From: an uncultured Christensenella sp. | GTDB lineage: Bacteria > Bacillota > Clostridia > Christensenellales > UBA1242 | Assembly (NCBI GenBank): GCA_949293915.1 | Contig: CASFFJ010000176.1 | Location: 1 to 10,836, forward strand | DNA length: 10,836 nucleotides | Direction: 5' to 3' | In this document: piece by piece, positions 5,842 through 10,743 of the stretch | Layout of the letters: the number at the start of each line of letters is the position of its first letter | Position numbering within the stretch: position 1 is the stretch's first letter | Position numbers and translations under genes: made by a program | Notes under the pieces: generated by a model | Told to the model about the DNA's origin: nothing | Database searches by the model: none | Seen by the model: the letters and a program-made list of their open reading frames with translations, nothing else

Positions 5842-7154
5842 AATACCACCTCCACGCAATCGTTATTTATTGCAGTGTTTGATTTAATAAGCGTTATTGT
5901 ATTAGTATAGTTTAATGTTTTTATGTTGGTATCAGCTAGGCAATAATCAAGCAAAGTTAAAGTCGCAAGTTCTTCACTTTTAATTGTTAAGGAATTTAAT
6001 TTTAAATTTTGAAAAGCATTATAATCTAAGCCAATAATATTATAATTGTGGTCTTTTATAAAATCGGAATCTAAATTAATCACAACATCAATTTTAGAGC
6101 TTGGCATATTAGCAAATTTTACAATTAAATCTTGACTAGCTGACACAAAATAACCTTGATATAATTCACTATATCTGTATGATAAATCACTATCGCTTAA
6201 ATCGTAAGTTATTGTAGCATTCCAGTATTCTGTGCTTATTTCGTTATTATCCACATCAAAACTTGGGTTGTTAGCAATAATATTAAACAATGATTGATTG
6301 CTAGAAACTGCTCCATTTTTTGAATAATTGATTTTTACAACACAATAATTTTTAACAATATCAGATTGCTGTGGTTCAAAAACACCAGTTTCTGAATTAA
6401 ATTTTTTAACAGTAAAAAATTCCGACAAATCTATTTGCAAATATCTGGTACCAACACCTTTACTGTTGGTTTGGGTAGCTTGAAGCAGTAATAAAAATAA
6501 ATCTTGGAAATTATAGTTATATGTATTTTCCACATTCCACAAAAAGCCCCATAATGGCTCGCTTTTTGTATATGTTCCATTCAAAATAATCGAATATGGT
6601 TGATTATCAATTTTTATGATATATTCCTTATCTCGTTCTAAAGCTGTTGCAATAGACATTTCTTCAATTTTGCCATTCCAAGAAACGCCATCTGTTGTTT
6701 CATACTCCATAATTGAATACATATTGTCATAATTAGAGTTATAACCTACTTTAAACAAATCAACTTCTTTCTCAAAAAGTTCAATGTTTATTGCCCACTG
6801 AACACCAGAAGAACGATAATCAGTAGTTGACAAGTTGTAACTCATAAAATAATTCATTTGCATTTCACCAAGAAAAATGCCATTTTTGTTTGTATTGTCA
6901 TACATATTCACAGTGAAAAGGGTTCGATTTTCTAAAGCTCGTTTTTCTTCATCAGTTAAACCTTCTGCATCAGTTATGGTATCTATGGCAACTTGATTTC
7001 CAATATTGTTTATGGTGATAGTTTTACTTGGGTCAATATAGCGAAAATAAACATACAAAATGTCTAAAATAAGAGCAACTACACATAAAATTATTAAACA
7101 AATTTTACCTGTATTTATTATCACATTTGACATAAAATATTTTTTATTTGCCAT
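5838..7154 (-). CDS. Large single-span membrane protein with extracytoplasmic domain
   Basis: This 438-aa protein starts at ATG 7154 after AAAAGGGGA. A short basic N-terminus precedes a strong membrane span (about 13-37: ICLIILCVVALILDILY), leaving about 400 residues outside. The outer part is rich in N, T, S, Y and D with alternating hydrophobic residues, as in beta-structured surface or virion proteins; it has only two Cys residues and no lipobox. No family is recognised. It overlaps the next gene by 4 nt (ATGA) and sits between the lipocalin-like protein and the two-span protein in the structural module. A minor coat or host-surface role is possible. Confidence 0.75.
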   Translation of the reverse strand: MANKKYFMSNVIINTGKICLIILCVVALILDILYVYFRYIDPSKTITINNIGNQVAIDTITDAEGLTDEEKRALENRTLFTVNMYDNTNKNGIFLGEMQMNYFMSYNLSTTDYRSSGVQWAINIELFEKEVDLFKVGYNSNYDNMYSIMEYETTDGVSWNGKIEEMSIATALERDKEYIIKIDNQPYSIILNGTYTKSEPLWGFLWNVENTYNYNFQDLFLLLLQATQTNSKGVGTRYLQIDLSEFFTVKKFNSETGVFEPQQSDIVKNYCVVKINYSKNGAVSSNQSLFNIIANNPSFDVDNNEISTEYWNATITYDLSDSDLSYRYSELYQGYFVSASQDLIVKFANMPSSKIDVVINLDSDFIKDHNYNIIGLDYNAFQNLKLNSLTIKSEELATLTLLDYCLADTNIKTLNYTNTITLIKSNTAINNDCVEVVL

Positions 7155-7188
7155 ATATTCCCCTTTTAATAACTACAAAACAAAATGT

Positions 7189-7707
7189 TTATTCAGTTAC
7201 AACTTTTTCAAGCACCATAACTGTAGTGCTTTCAGTTGTTACATCTTCATCAGTGGTTGTAGTGTGAACTTTGTAAGTTACTTTGTTGCCATCTGTAGTT
7301 GCTTCGATTTCACTAACTTTTCCAGCATTAGCTATTTCTGGAACAACAACTTTTAATGTTTTACCATCTTGAACGAATGTTGCAAAAACTTCTGAATTTT
7401 TAATGATTAAACCATTTTCAGAGAACTCGAACAAATCTGCAAAATATTGGTTATAATCATTTTGCTCTTCCATTTTCTCCCACTGCGACCTTGTAACTGT
7501 TGTGTCATCAATGGTTATTGTTGAAAGTTGATATGTTCCAACAACACTATCCGTATAAGCTCCTCTTATCCATTCGCTCATGTAATATCCACCAATACCC
7601 AAAGCGCTTGTTACAAGAACTGTTGCAATAACAGTTCCAAAAACAATTCCTTTAAAACTTTTTTTACTTGATTTTATAAATGTTTTTTTAGATTTAACTT
7701 TTGACAT
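7189..7707 (-). CDS. Single-span membrane protein with lipocalin-like outer domain
   Basis: I place the start at ATG 7707, 8 nt after AAGGAG, giving 172 aa. Starting at GTG 7716 would overlap that site. The N-terminus is very basic (about 1-19, many K), followed by a membrane span at about 20-43 that is rich in G, V and A. The outer part begins VGTYQLSTITID and continues with alternating strands (FEFSENGLIIK, FVQDGKTLKVVVPEI, KVTYKVHT). This resembles the small lipocalin-like domains common in surface proteins of gut Firmicutes; the match is by pattern only. The C-terminus is rich in T, D and V. It is the first gene of the membrane/structural cluster. The 140 bp before it contain an AT-rich run and TATAAT (7747-7752) on the minus strand but no good -35. 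Confidence 0.75.
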   Translation of the reverse strand: MSKVKSKKTFIKSSKKSFKGIVFGTVIATVLVTSALGIGGYYMSEWIRGAYTDSVVGTYQLSTITIDDTTVTRSQWEKMEEQNDYNQYFADLFEFSENGLIIKNSEVFATFVQDGKTLKVVVPEIANAGKVSEIEATTDGNKVTYKVHTTTTDEDVTTESTTVMVLEKVVTE

Positions 7708-7768
7708 ACCGCACACTCCTTAAAATTTATATAATATATATATATAATTATACACCCATTTTTTTCAA

Positions 7769-7792
7769 ACCCTGCCAAAAAGGGTATTTTTT
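7769..7792 (+). terminator. Weak Rho-independent terminator (plus strand)
   Basis: ACCCT (7769-7773) pairs with AGGGT (7781-7785) around a 7-nt loop and is followed by ATTTTTT. It works only for plus-strand transcription, although every gene here is on the minus strand. I found no convincing plus promoter before it (a TATAAT at 7730-7735 has no matching -35), so its use is uncertain. Confidence 0.35.
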
Positions 7793-7819
7793 ACGCTTTT
7801 TTTAATAAAATTTTAATTT

Positions 7820-7840
7820 TTTATTATCTACGATAATAAA
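7820..7840. promoter_or_regulatory. Inverted repeat between early and structural genes
   Basis: TTTATTATC and GATAATAAA are perfect 9-bp arms around a 3-bp centre. The element lies just past the stop of the 63-aa gene and upstream of the structural cluster. It may be a regulator-binding site controlling late expression, or a weak processing hairpin. No T-tract directly follows on either strand. Confidence 0.4.
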
Positions 7841-7856
7841 GATTTTTTAAAAAATT

Positions 7857-8048
7857 TTAAAAAAGTAGTTCCACTTTTATAAAAAAGCAATTATTTTTTT
7901 GAGATTTAATTTTTAGTTTAATTTTTTGCTTAATTTCCTTAATTGAACAGTTTTCCCATATACCAATTTCATACAAGTTATCAAATAAAGCTATAGGTAA
8001 CGAAAGTATGTCATCGGTAACAGCTAGATAAACTATTATTTTTTTCAC
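7857..8048 (-). CDS. Small protein of a recurrent Firmicutes phage/mobile-element type (63 aa)
   Basis: The frame starts at GTG 8048, about 8 nt after TAGGAG, a clear translation site despite the non-ATG start. The opening KKIIVYLAVTDD, the middle LPIALFDNLYEIG, and an end with FFIKVEL follow the layout of a small ORF seen often in Firmicutes phages and mobile elements (a short YxAxTxDxxxLPIxxxDxxxEL start, a helical middle that may bind DNA, and a KVE-like end). I know no established function for it. It follows the degenerate repeat of the replication-type protein and is the last gene before the structural module, so a regulatory role between early and late genes is conceivable. Confidence 0.65.
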   Translation of the reverse strand: MKKIIVYLAVTDDILSLPIALFDNLYEIGIWENCSIKEIKQKIKLKIKSQKNNCFFIKVELLF

Positions 8049-8071
8049 AATTTTAACTCCTACAAAAAGAT

Positions 8072-8183
8072 TTTTTTAAATTTTTATATTTATCTGAGAT
8101 AATTTTTTCAAAATGGCTATAGCACCAGGATAAATCAAGGTTATCTGAATAGGGCAAAAAATCACTTTTTTAATAGCTTCTTT
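8072..8183 (-). pseudogene. Degenerate second copy of the replication protein's C-terminal domain
   Basis: In one minus-strand frame this stretch reads SDFLPYSDNLDLSWCYSH, FEKIISDKYKNLKK. It repeats SDFLRNSDNLDLSWCYSH, YEEIITGKYKNFKN of the segment at 8184-8501. The nucleotides 8078-8171 match 8284-8377 at roughly 80 percent, offset by 206 bp. An in-frame TAA precedes the homologous part, there is no start codon or ribosome site, and the frame differs from the gene before it. It is best read as the decaying copy of a local duplication. Its end has been turned into the ribosome site of the 63-aa gene. Confidence 0.7.
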
Positions 8184-8501
8184 TCAAATTACACAATCTT
8201 CAATATTGGTAAAAATATTGTCAAGTTCTTCTTTTGTATACTGTCTTGTATGTATTACTATTGGGTCTAAAGATTTATTTTTAAAATTTTTATATTTACC
8301 CGTTATGATTTCTTCATAATGGCTATAACACCAAGATAAATCAAGATTGTCTGAATTGCGTAAAAAATCACTTTGTTTGATTGATTCAATAAGCTTATCA
8401 ATGTTAATATTCAAATCAATGTTTTTTTCATCAATTGATTTTAATTCAACATTTTTATTGGGAAAATTATTTTTAAATTTTTGTTGAGAGAGAGAAAGTG
8501 T
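8184..8501 (-). CDS. C-terminal part of the DUF6291-like replication protein, in the -1 frame
   Basis: This frame is open from 8501 to the TGA at 8184. It has no ATG start and no Shine-Dalgarno; the only candidate is TTG at 8414. Its sequence (SQQKFKNNFPNKNVELKSID, later SDFLRNSDNLDLSWCYSH and IITGKYKNF) resembles the usual end of phage replication-initiator proteins of the DnaD/replisome-organizer kind, where a W-containing helix is followed by an I-x-GxY motif. It therefore looks like the missing end of the gene at 8441-8971. Joining needs a -1 shift (or a change of 2 nt) between 8441 and 8501. A slippery heptamer A AAT TTA lies at 8480-8474, and a CT dinucleotide run at 8486-8495 is an alternative place for an indel. 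Confidence 0.55.
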   Translation of the reverse strand, partial: TLSLSQQKFKNNFPNKNVELKSIDEKNIDLNINIDKLIESIKQSDFLRNSDNLDLSWCYSHYEEIITGKYKNFKNKSLDPIVIHTRQYTKEELDNIFTNIEDCVI

Positions 8502-8971
8502 TCACCAGCTTTGACCAAAGGTGGTGATTTTTGTATATCTATTTCTTTCTCTCTCTCTATATCAATATCTATTTCTTTTTCTATTTCTTTCTCTCTCTCT
8601 TGCGCGCGCGCGTCGGTAAGCATTCGTTTTTGTTCGTTCCATTTCGTTATTGTTCGTTCCATTTCGTTATGATTCGTTCCATTTCGTTCCATTTCGTTAT
8701 TGTTCGTTCCATTTCGTTCCGTTTCGTTATTGTTTGTTGTTGTTTTTCCAATTTTATTTGAACGATTAATTTCTCGCCGTTTTTGGTCGTTATCTATATT
8801 TGGTTTTATAGCAAGAAATACAGACAATAAAGCACCCTTAATATTCGGTGCTTCACCATACAAAGCATATTTAATAACCGATATTAACAGTTCTAACTTT
8901 TCTTTTGCTGTTGAAAGTGGTTCAAGCATTTGTAAATAACTTTCATAAAATGTAAATTTATTATTTGCCAT
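8441..8971 (-). CDS. DUF6291-like phage replication-type protein, prematurely ended
   Basis: ATG at 8971 follows an AGGGGG ribosome site and overlaps the upstream 107-aa gene by 11 nt. Residues 1-75 (NKFTFYESYLQML, LELLISVIKYALYGE, VFLAIKPNIDND) follow the pattern of DUF6291, a domain found in Firmicutes phage and mobile-element genes near replication functions. Residues 78-117 are an N/E/R/T repeat linker encoded by the phased TTCGTT array. Residues 118-147 are a low-complexity ARAQERE/KEIDIDIE tract typical of such linkers. After this the frame ends at SLNKNLKIIFPIKMLN, with no trace of the expected C-terminal domain, which continues in the -1 frame. The protein probably helps load the host replisome on element DNA; that role is inferred from family and context. 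Confidence 0.75.
   Translation of the reverse strand: MANNKFTFYESYLQMLEPLSTAKEKLELLISVIKYALYGEAPNIKGALLSVFLAIKPNIDNDQKRREINRSNKIGKTTTNNNETERNGTNNNEMERNGTNHNEMERTITKWNEQKRMLTDARAQEREKEIEKEIDIDIEREKEIDIQKSPPLVKAGEHFLSLNKNLKIIFPIKMLN
8539..8612. repeat. Polypyrimidine direct repeats and alternating CG run
   Basis: A perfect 20-bp direct repeat (CTATTTC then TTT and a CT run) occurs at 8539-8558 and 8581-8600. It is followed at 8601-8612 by TGCGCGCGCGCG. The alternating CG run is striking in so AT-rich a sequence and is the type of stretch that can adopt Z-DNA. It encodes the ARAQERE tract. Next to the phased hexamer array it could serve as the structured or easily melted part of an origin. Confidence 0.6.
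8623..8738. repeat. Phased array: TTCGTT every 10 bp (candidate iterons/origin)
   Basis: TTCGTT begins at 8623, 8633, 8643, 8653, 8663, 8673, 8683, 8693, 8703, 8713 and 8723, and TTTGTT at 8733. The flanking bases vary (mostly cc, at, tg). A 10-bp step is not a multiple of three, so the hexamer is read in all three frames of the protein. The conservation is therefore of DNA rather than of peptide. All copies face the same side of the helix. Initiator genes that carry their own origin as internal iterons are known (phage lambda O and Firmicutes phage initiators), so this is a candidate replication origin. Confidence 0.7.
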
Positions 8972-9284
8972 AATTTCCCCCTAAAAAATATTCTTGTTTG
9001 TTTGGCTTCATAATGCCAAACATTTTAGCTTTTAACAATTTGGTTTGTAGCCTAAAATATATCTCATTAACTCTATTGCCGTTTATGAAAAATAATTTTT
9101 TCATAATTGAAATTTCCTTTTGTTTTTTTGTTTTATCTTTTACGCTTGCTATTTTACCTTGAAATCTTTCTGCTATTTCTTGAAATAATTGCAAAATGCT
9201 ATTGTCCCAAATATTGTGTTCCTCTTCGATTTCAATAATTGAATCAGCGAGTAAGCTGTTTAATTCCATTACATTTGTTTCCAT
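8961..9284 (-). CDS. Hypothetical early protein (107 aa)
   Basis: I place the start at ATG 9284, which follows GGAGGT at good spacing; the frame is open upstream to 9344 but no ribosome site supports that. The product is 107 aa, acidic in the first third (IIEIEEEHNIWDN) and basic in the second half (KDKTKKQKE, RLQTKLLKAKMFG). It is probably mostly helical, with no membrane span and no Cys. No family is recognised. It overlaps the replication-type gene by 11 nt, so the two are likely translated together. It sits directly after a regulator gene with an opposing small RNA between them, the position held by rep genes in some rolling-circle plasmids, but I see no HUH motif or Rep catalytic residues in it. 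Confidence 0.65.
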   Translation of the reverse strand: METNVMELNSLLADSIIEIEEEHNIWDNSILQLFQEIAERFQGKIASVKDKTKKQKEISIMKKLFFINGNRVNEIYFRLQTKLLKAKMFGIMKPNKQEYFLGGNYGK

Positions 9285-9301
9285 AAATACCTCCAAATAA
9301 T

Positions 9302-9330
9302 TTGACAAATTTTTTTTAATGTGATAAAAT
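9302..9330 (+). promoter_or_regulatory. Consensus promoter on the plus strand
   Basis: TTGACA (9302-9307), a 17-bp spacer, then TAAAAT (9325-9330). It points against the gene order, starts at about 9337 and leads directly into a terminator hairpin, so the expected product is a small RNA. Confidence 0.65.
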
Positions 9331-9336
9331 AAAAAT

Positions 9337-9403
9337 AGTGTCATTTTCTATGCACTTAGAGGTTTCTCGGCGTTCAAATCGGAAGCCTCTATTTTTATTT
9401 TTT
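9337..9403 (+). ncRNA. Predicted antisense small RNA, about 65 nt
   Basis: A consensus promoter lies upstream. The transcript would fold into an 11-bp stem (9357-9367 with 9381-9391, two G-U pairs) with a 13-nt loop, followed by TTTTTATTTTTTT, a good Rho-independent terminator. It is fully complementary to the 3' end of the XRE/ribbon-helix-helix gene and to the start of the gap before the 107-aa gene. In pMV158-type plasmids a countertranscript RNA lies in exactly this position between the copG repressor and repB. By analogy it could limit translation or stability of the early mRNA and so control copy number. Promoter and terminator are visible; the function is inferred. Confidence 0.55.
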
Positions 9404-9842
9404 CATAACGCTTTTGTAATACTTCGTAAGCCTGGCATAAAAACTCACGCAAACTGTTATAACCACATTCAGAAAGTGTGTTTTTTGTTAATAGCGGAAA
9501 TTCGCTTCTGTGAACACGAACACAAAAGTTATATGTATCTACTCGAGAATTACCCTTGTTTTTTGTCGCGACACAAGTTTTCACAGTCGCGACATTATAT
9601 TTTTTAATATTATTTTCAACACCATTAATTTTTTGAATAATTTCTATTGGCAACTCGTTTTTGTCATATAATTCTAAAACATCACAATTTAACACTTTTA
9701 GCATATTTTCTAAATCATATTTTGTTGGTAAAAAATAATAGTTTTCAATTTTTGAGATATCTCTTTTATCTTTTCCCAAATATTGCGCTAATTGTGAACC
9801 AGACATTCCAAGTGTTAATCTTCGCTCTTTAATTTTCGGCAT
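9348..9842 (-). CDS. XRE-family regulator with probable ribbon-helix-helix C-terminal part
   Basis: ATG at 9842 follows an AGGGGG ribosome site and gives 164 aa. Residues 1-62 form an XRE helix-turn-helix (MPKIKERRLTLGMSGSQLAQ, then KDKRDISKIE and VLNCDVLELYD). Residues 103-147 (YNFCVRVHRSEFP, then GYNSLREFLCQAYEVL) have the strand-helix-helix spacing of ribbon-helix-helix DNA-binding proteins. If both parts are right the protein has two DNA-binding modules. It probably controls early transcription or copy number of the element. The gene's last 50 or so bases lie opposite a predicted small RNA. The XRE part is firm; the ribbon-helix-helix call is tentative. Confidence 0.8.
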   Translation of the reverse strand: MPKIKERRLTLGMSGSQLAQYLGKDKRDISKIENYYFLPTKYDLENMLKVLNCDVLELYDKNELPIEIIQKINGVENNIKKYNVATVKTCVATKNKGNSRVDTYNFCVRVHRSEFPLLTKNTLSECGYNSLREFLCQAYEVLQKRYEKIKIEASDLNAEKPLSA

Positions 9843-9892
9843 TTTTCCCCCTAAAAAAATTTGTTATATAATTATTTTTTAATATATTGTCA

Positions 9893-10312
9893 TCATTGTT
9901 CATAGTCATTATCAAACTCGCTTTCATCATTAACAGTCCAATGATTAAATATTACATAATCAGTTGATTGTGGATTAGTAACACTGGCAGTTTCTTCAAA
10001 ATCTAAATCTTGTTCAACATTAGACCAATAACTACAAGTTTCGTTTTTTTCATCTGTTACCAAACTTTCTGGAACACTTCGTGTGCATTGTGGGTAATCT
10101 GCATTTTTACTAAAATACACACAACTTTCACAGTTAAAACCTTTTTGGCATAATAGTTTTTCTAGGCTCTGTTTTTCCATATGTGTTTTAACTAATTCTT
10201 TTTGAACACTTTCCAAACGATTAACTGCGCGTTCTAAAATATCAATTTCTTTTTCTGTATCTTTTATTTTTTCTTTTTTCTTTAATATTTGTTTGTAAAT
10301 TATTTCTTCCAT
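9893..10312 (-). CDS. Coiled-coil protein with Cys cluster and an adhesin-derived tail
   Basis: ATG at 10312 follows TTGGAG and gives 139 aa. Residues 1-54 are a charged coiled coil. A Cys cluster follows at 55, 61, 64, 76 and 93 (FNCESCVYF, YPQCTRS, ETCSYW), a pattern suited to binding zinc or an iron-sulfur cluster; I cannot tell which. Residues 108-130 (TASVTNPQSTDYVIFNHW and on) are almost identical to part of a repeat in the surface adhesin encoded at 3252-5192, because a 70-bp segment is shared in the same frame. A Flg_new fragment makes no obvious sense in a cytoplasmic early protein, so the end of this gene has probably been overwritten by copying. The original C-terminus may be lost. 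The function is unknown. Confidence 0.75.
   Translation of the reverse strand: MEEIIYKQILKKKEKIKDTEKEIDILERAVNRLESVQKELVKTHMEKQSLEKLLCQKGFNCESCVYFSKNADYPQCTRSVPESLVTDEKNETCSYWSNVEQDLDFEETASVTNPQSTDYVIFNHWTVNDESEFDNDYEQ
9922..9991. repeat. 70-bp repeat, copy in the early gene
   Basis: Matches 4310-4379 at 68 of 70 positions in the same orientation and frame; the differences are at 9943 and 9979. The flanking sequences on both sides are unrelated, so the match ends abruptly at each edge. Confidence 0.9.
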
Positions 10313-10389
10313 ATTTTCTCCAACTTAAAATTAATTATTTTTGCTTGCGAATAACCTGTGCGTTCTCTAACCTCTTTAATTTTTGGCAT
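10300..10389 (-). pseudogene. Truncated XRE helix-turn-helix remnant or micro-ORF
   Basis: Between two early genes the minus strand encodes a 29-codon frame beginning MPKIKEVRERTGYSQAKI, then INFKLEKIWKK and a stop. The opening is typical of XRE-family regulators, and its first six residues nearly repeat the start of the regulator at 9842 (MPKIKER). The rest of the domain is missing. There is no good ribosome site; the ATG lies a few bases after the TAA of the 71-aa gene, so coupled translation is possible. It overlaps the next gene's start by 13 nt. It is either a decayed regulator or a short coupling peptide. Confidence 0.5.
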
Positions 10390-10391
10390 TT

Positions 10392-10607
10392 TTACTCATT
10401 TTGTGTTTTTTCTTTATCTTTTACAAAGCAATAAACAATGCTTTTCAAATCTACATCAAGAATTTCAGCCATTTTTTGCATTGTTTTAATACTAGGTAAT
10501 GCTTTTTTCTTTTCCCATTTACTAACTGTTGTTTGATTAACTCTTAATTTTAATGCTAATTCTAATTGTGTTAAAGATTTAGAATTCCTAAGCTGAACCA
10601 AATTCAT
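10392..10607 (-). CDS. Small XRE/Cro-type repressor
   Basis: This 71-aa protein starts at ATG 10607 after AAAGGGGG. Nearly all of it is one helix-turn-helix domain: LTQLELALKL is helix 2, NQTTVSKWE the recognition helix, and ALPSIKTMQKMAEILDVDL helices 4-5. The divergent gene at 10744 encodes a close paralogue (both have NQTTV at the recognition helix), giving a CI/Cro-like switch. This gene is the first of the minus-strand early operon, and its promoter carries a long inverted-repeat operator, so it is probably autoregulated. It may be the Cro-like partner, with the divergent gene as maintenance repressor; the reverse is also possible. Confidence 0.85.
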   Translation of the reverse strand: MNLVQLRNSKSLTQLELALKLRVNQTTVSKWEKKKALPSIKTMQKMAEILDVDLKSIVYCFVKDKEKTQNE

Positions 10608-10632
10608 ATTAAACCCCCTTTATAAGATTTCA

Positions 10633-10662
10633 ATTCTTATTTTAAAACATAAAAATAAGAAT
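10633..10662. promoter_or_regulatory. 30-bp inverted-repeat operator
   Basis: ATTCTTATTTT (10633-10643) and AAAATAAGAAT (10652-10662) are perfect 11-bp arms with 8 bp between them. The repeat covers the spacer and -10 of the early minus-strand promoter, so a bound repressor would block RNA polymerase. Confidence 0.7.
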
Positions 10663-10667
10663 GTCAA
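10639..10667 (-). promoter_or_regulatory. Early operon promoter
   Basis: On the minus strand: TTGACA (10667-10662), 17-bp spacer, TAAAAT (10644-10639). The predicted start near 10632 leaves a leader of about 25 nt before the 71-aa repressor gene, with room for its AAAGGGGG ribosome site. Confidence 0.75.
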
Positions 10668-10697
10668 GCATATTTTAAAAATAAAATATATTTTTAT

Positions 10698-10726
10698 TTG
10701 ATTTTTTTATGAATTATTTTCATAAT
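10698..10726 (+). promoter_or_regulatory. Candidate promoter and inverted repeat for the divergent repressor
   Basis: TTGATT (10698-10703), 17 bp, CATAAT (10721-10726). A 7-bp inverted repeat TTATGAA/TTCATAA (10707-10725) overlaps it and may be a second operator. The start implied by this spacing (about 10733) would fall inside the AGGAGG site, so the true promoter may be slightly upstream. Confidence 0.35.
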
Positions 10727-10743
10727 TATTTAGGAGGTTGATT

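Noticed and set aside
7701..7735. Plus-strand promoter using TTGACA 7701 and TATAAT 7730
   Set aside because: The spacing is 23 bp, and the TTGACA is simply the start of the minus-strand gene.
8623..8738. CRISPR array
   Set aside because: The 10-bp period is far too short for repeats and spacers, and the array is inside a coding region.
8481..8939. Three plus-strand open frames rich in S, F and I
   Set aside because: They are mirror images of the repetitive linker of the minus-strand replication-type gene, lack ribosome sites and have low-complexity peptides.
9338..9832. Plus-strand open frames opposite the XRE regulator
   Set aside because: The minus-strand protein has a clear helix-turn-helix and ribosome site; the plus-strand peptides look random. 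A plus-strand promoter exists, but the terminator stops it within about 65 nt.
640..10607. Mollicutes genetic code (TGA as Trp)
   Set aside because: TGA ends genes at 5838 and 8184 at sensible places, and Trp is encoded by TGG.
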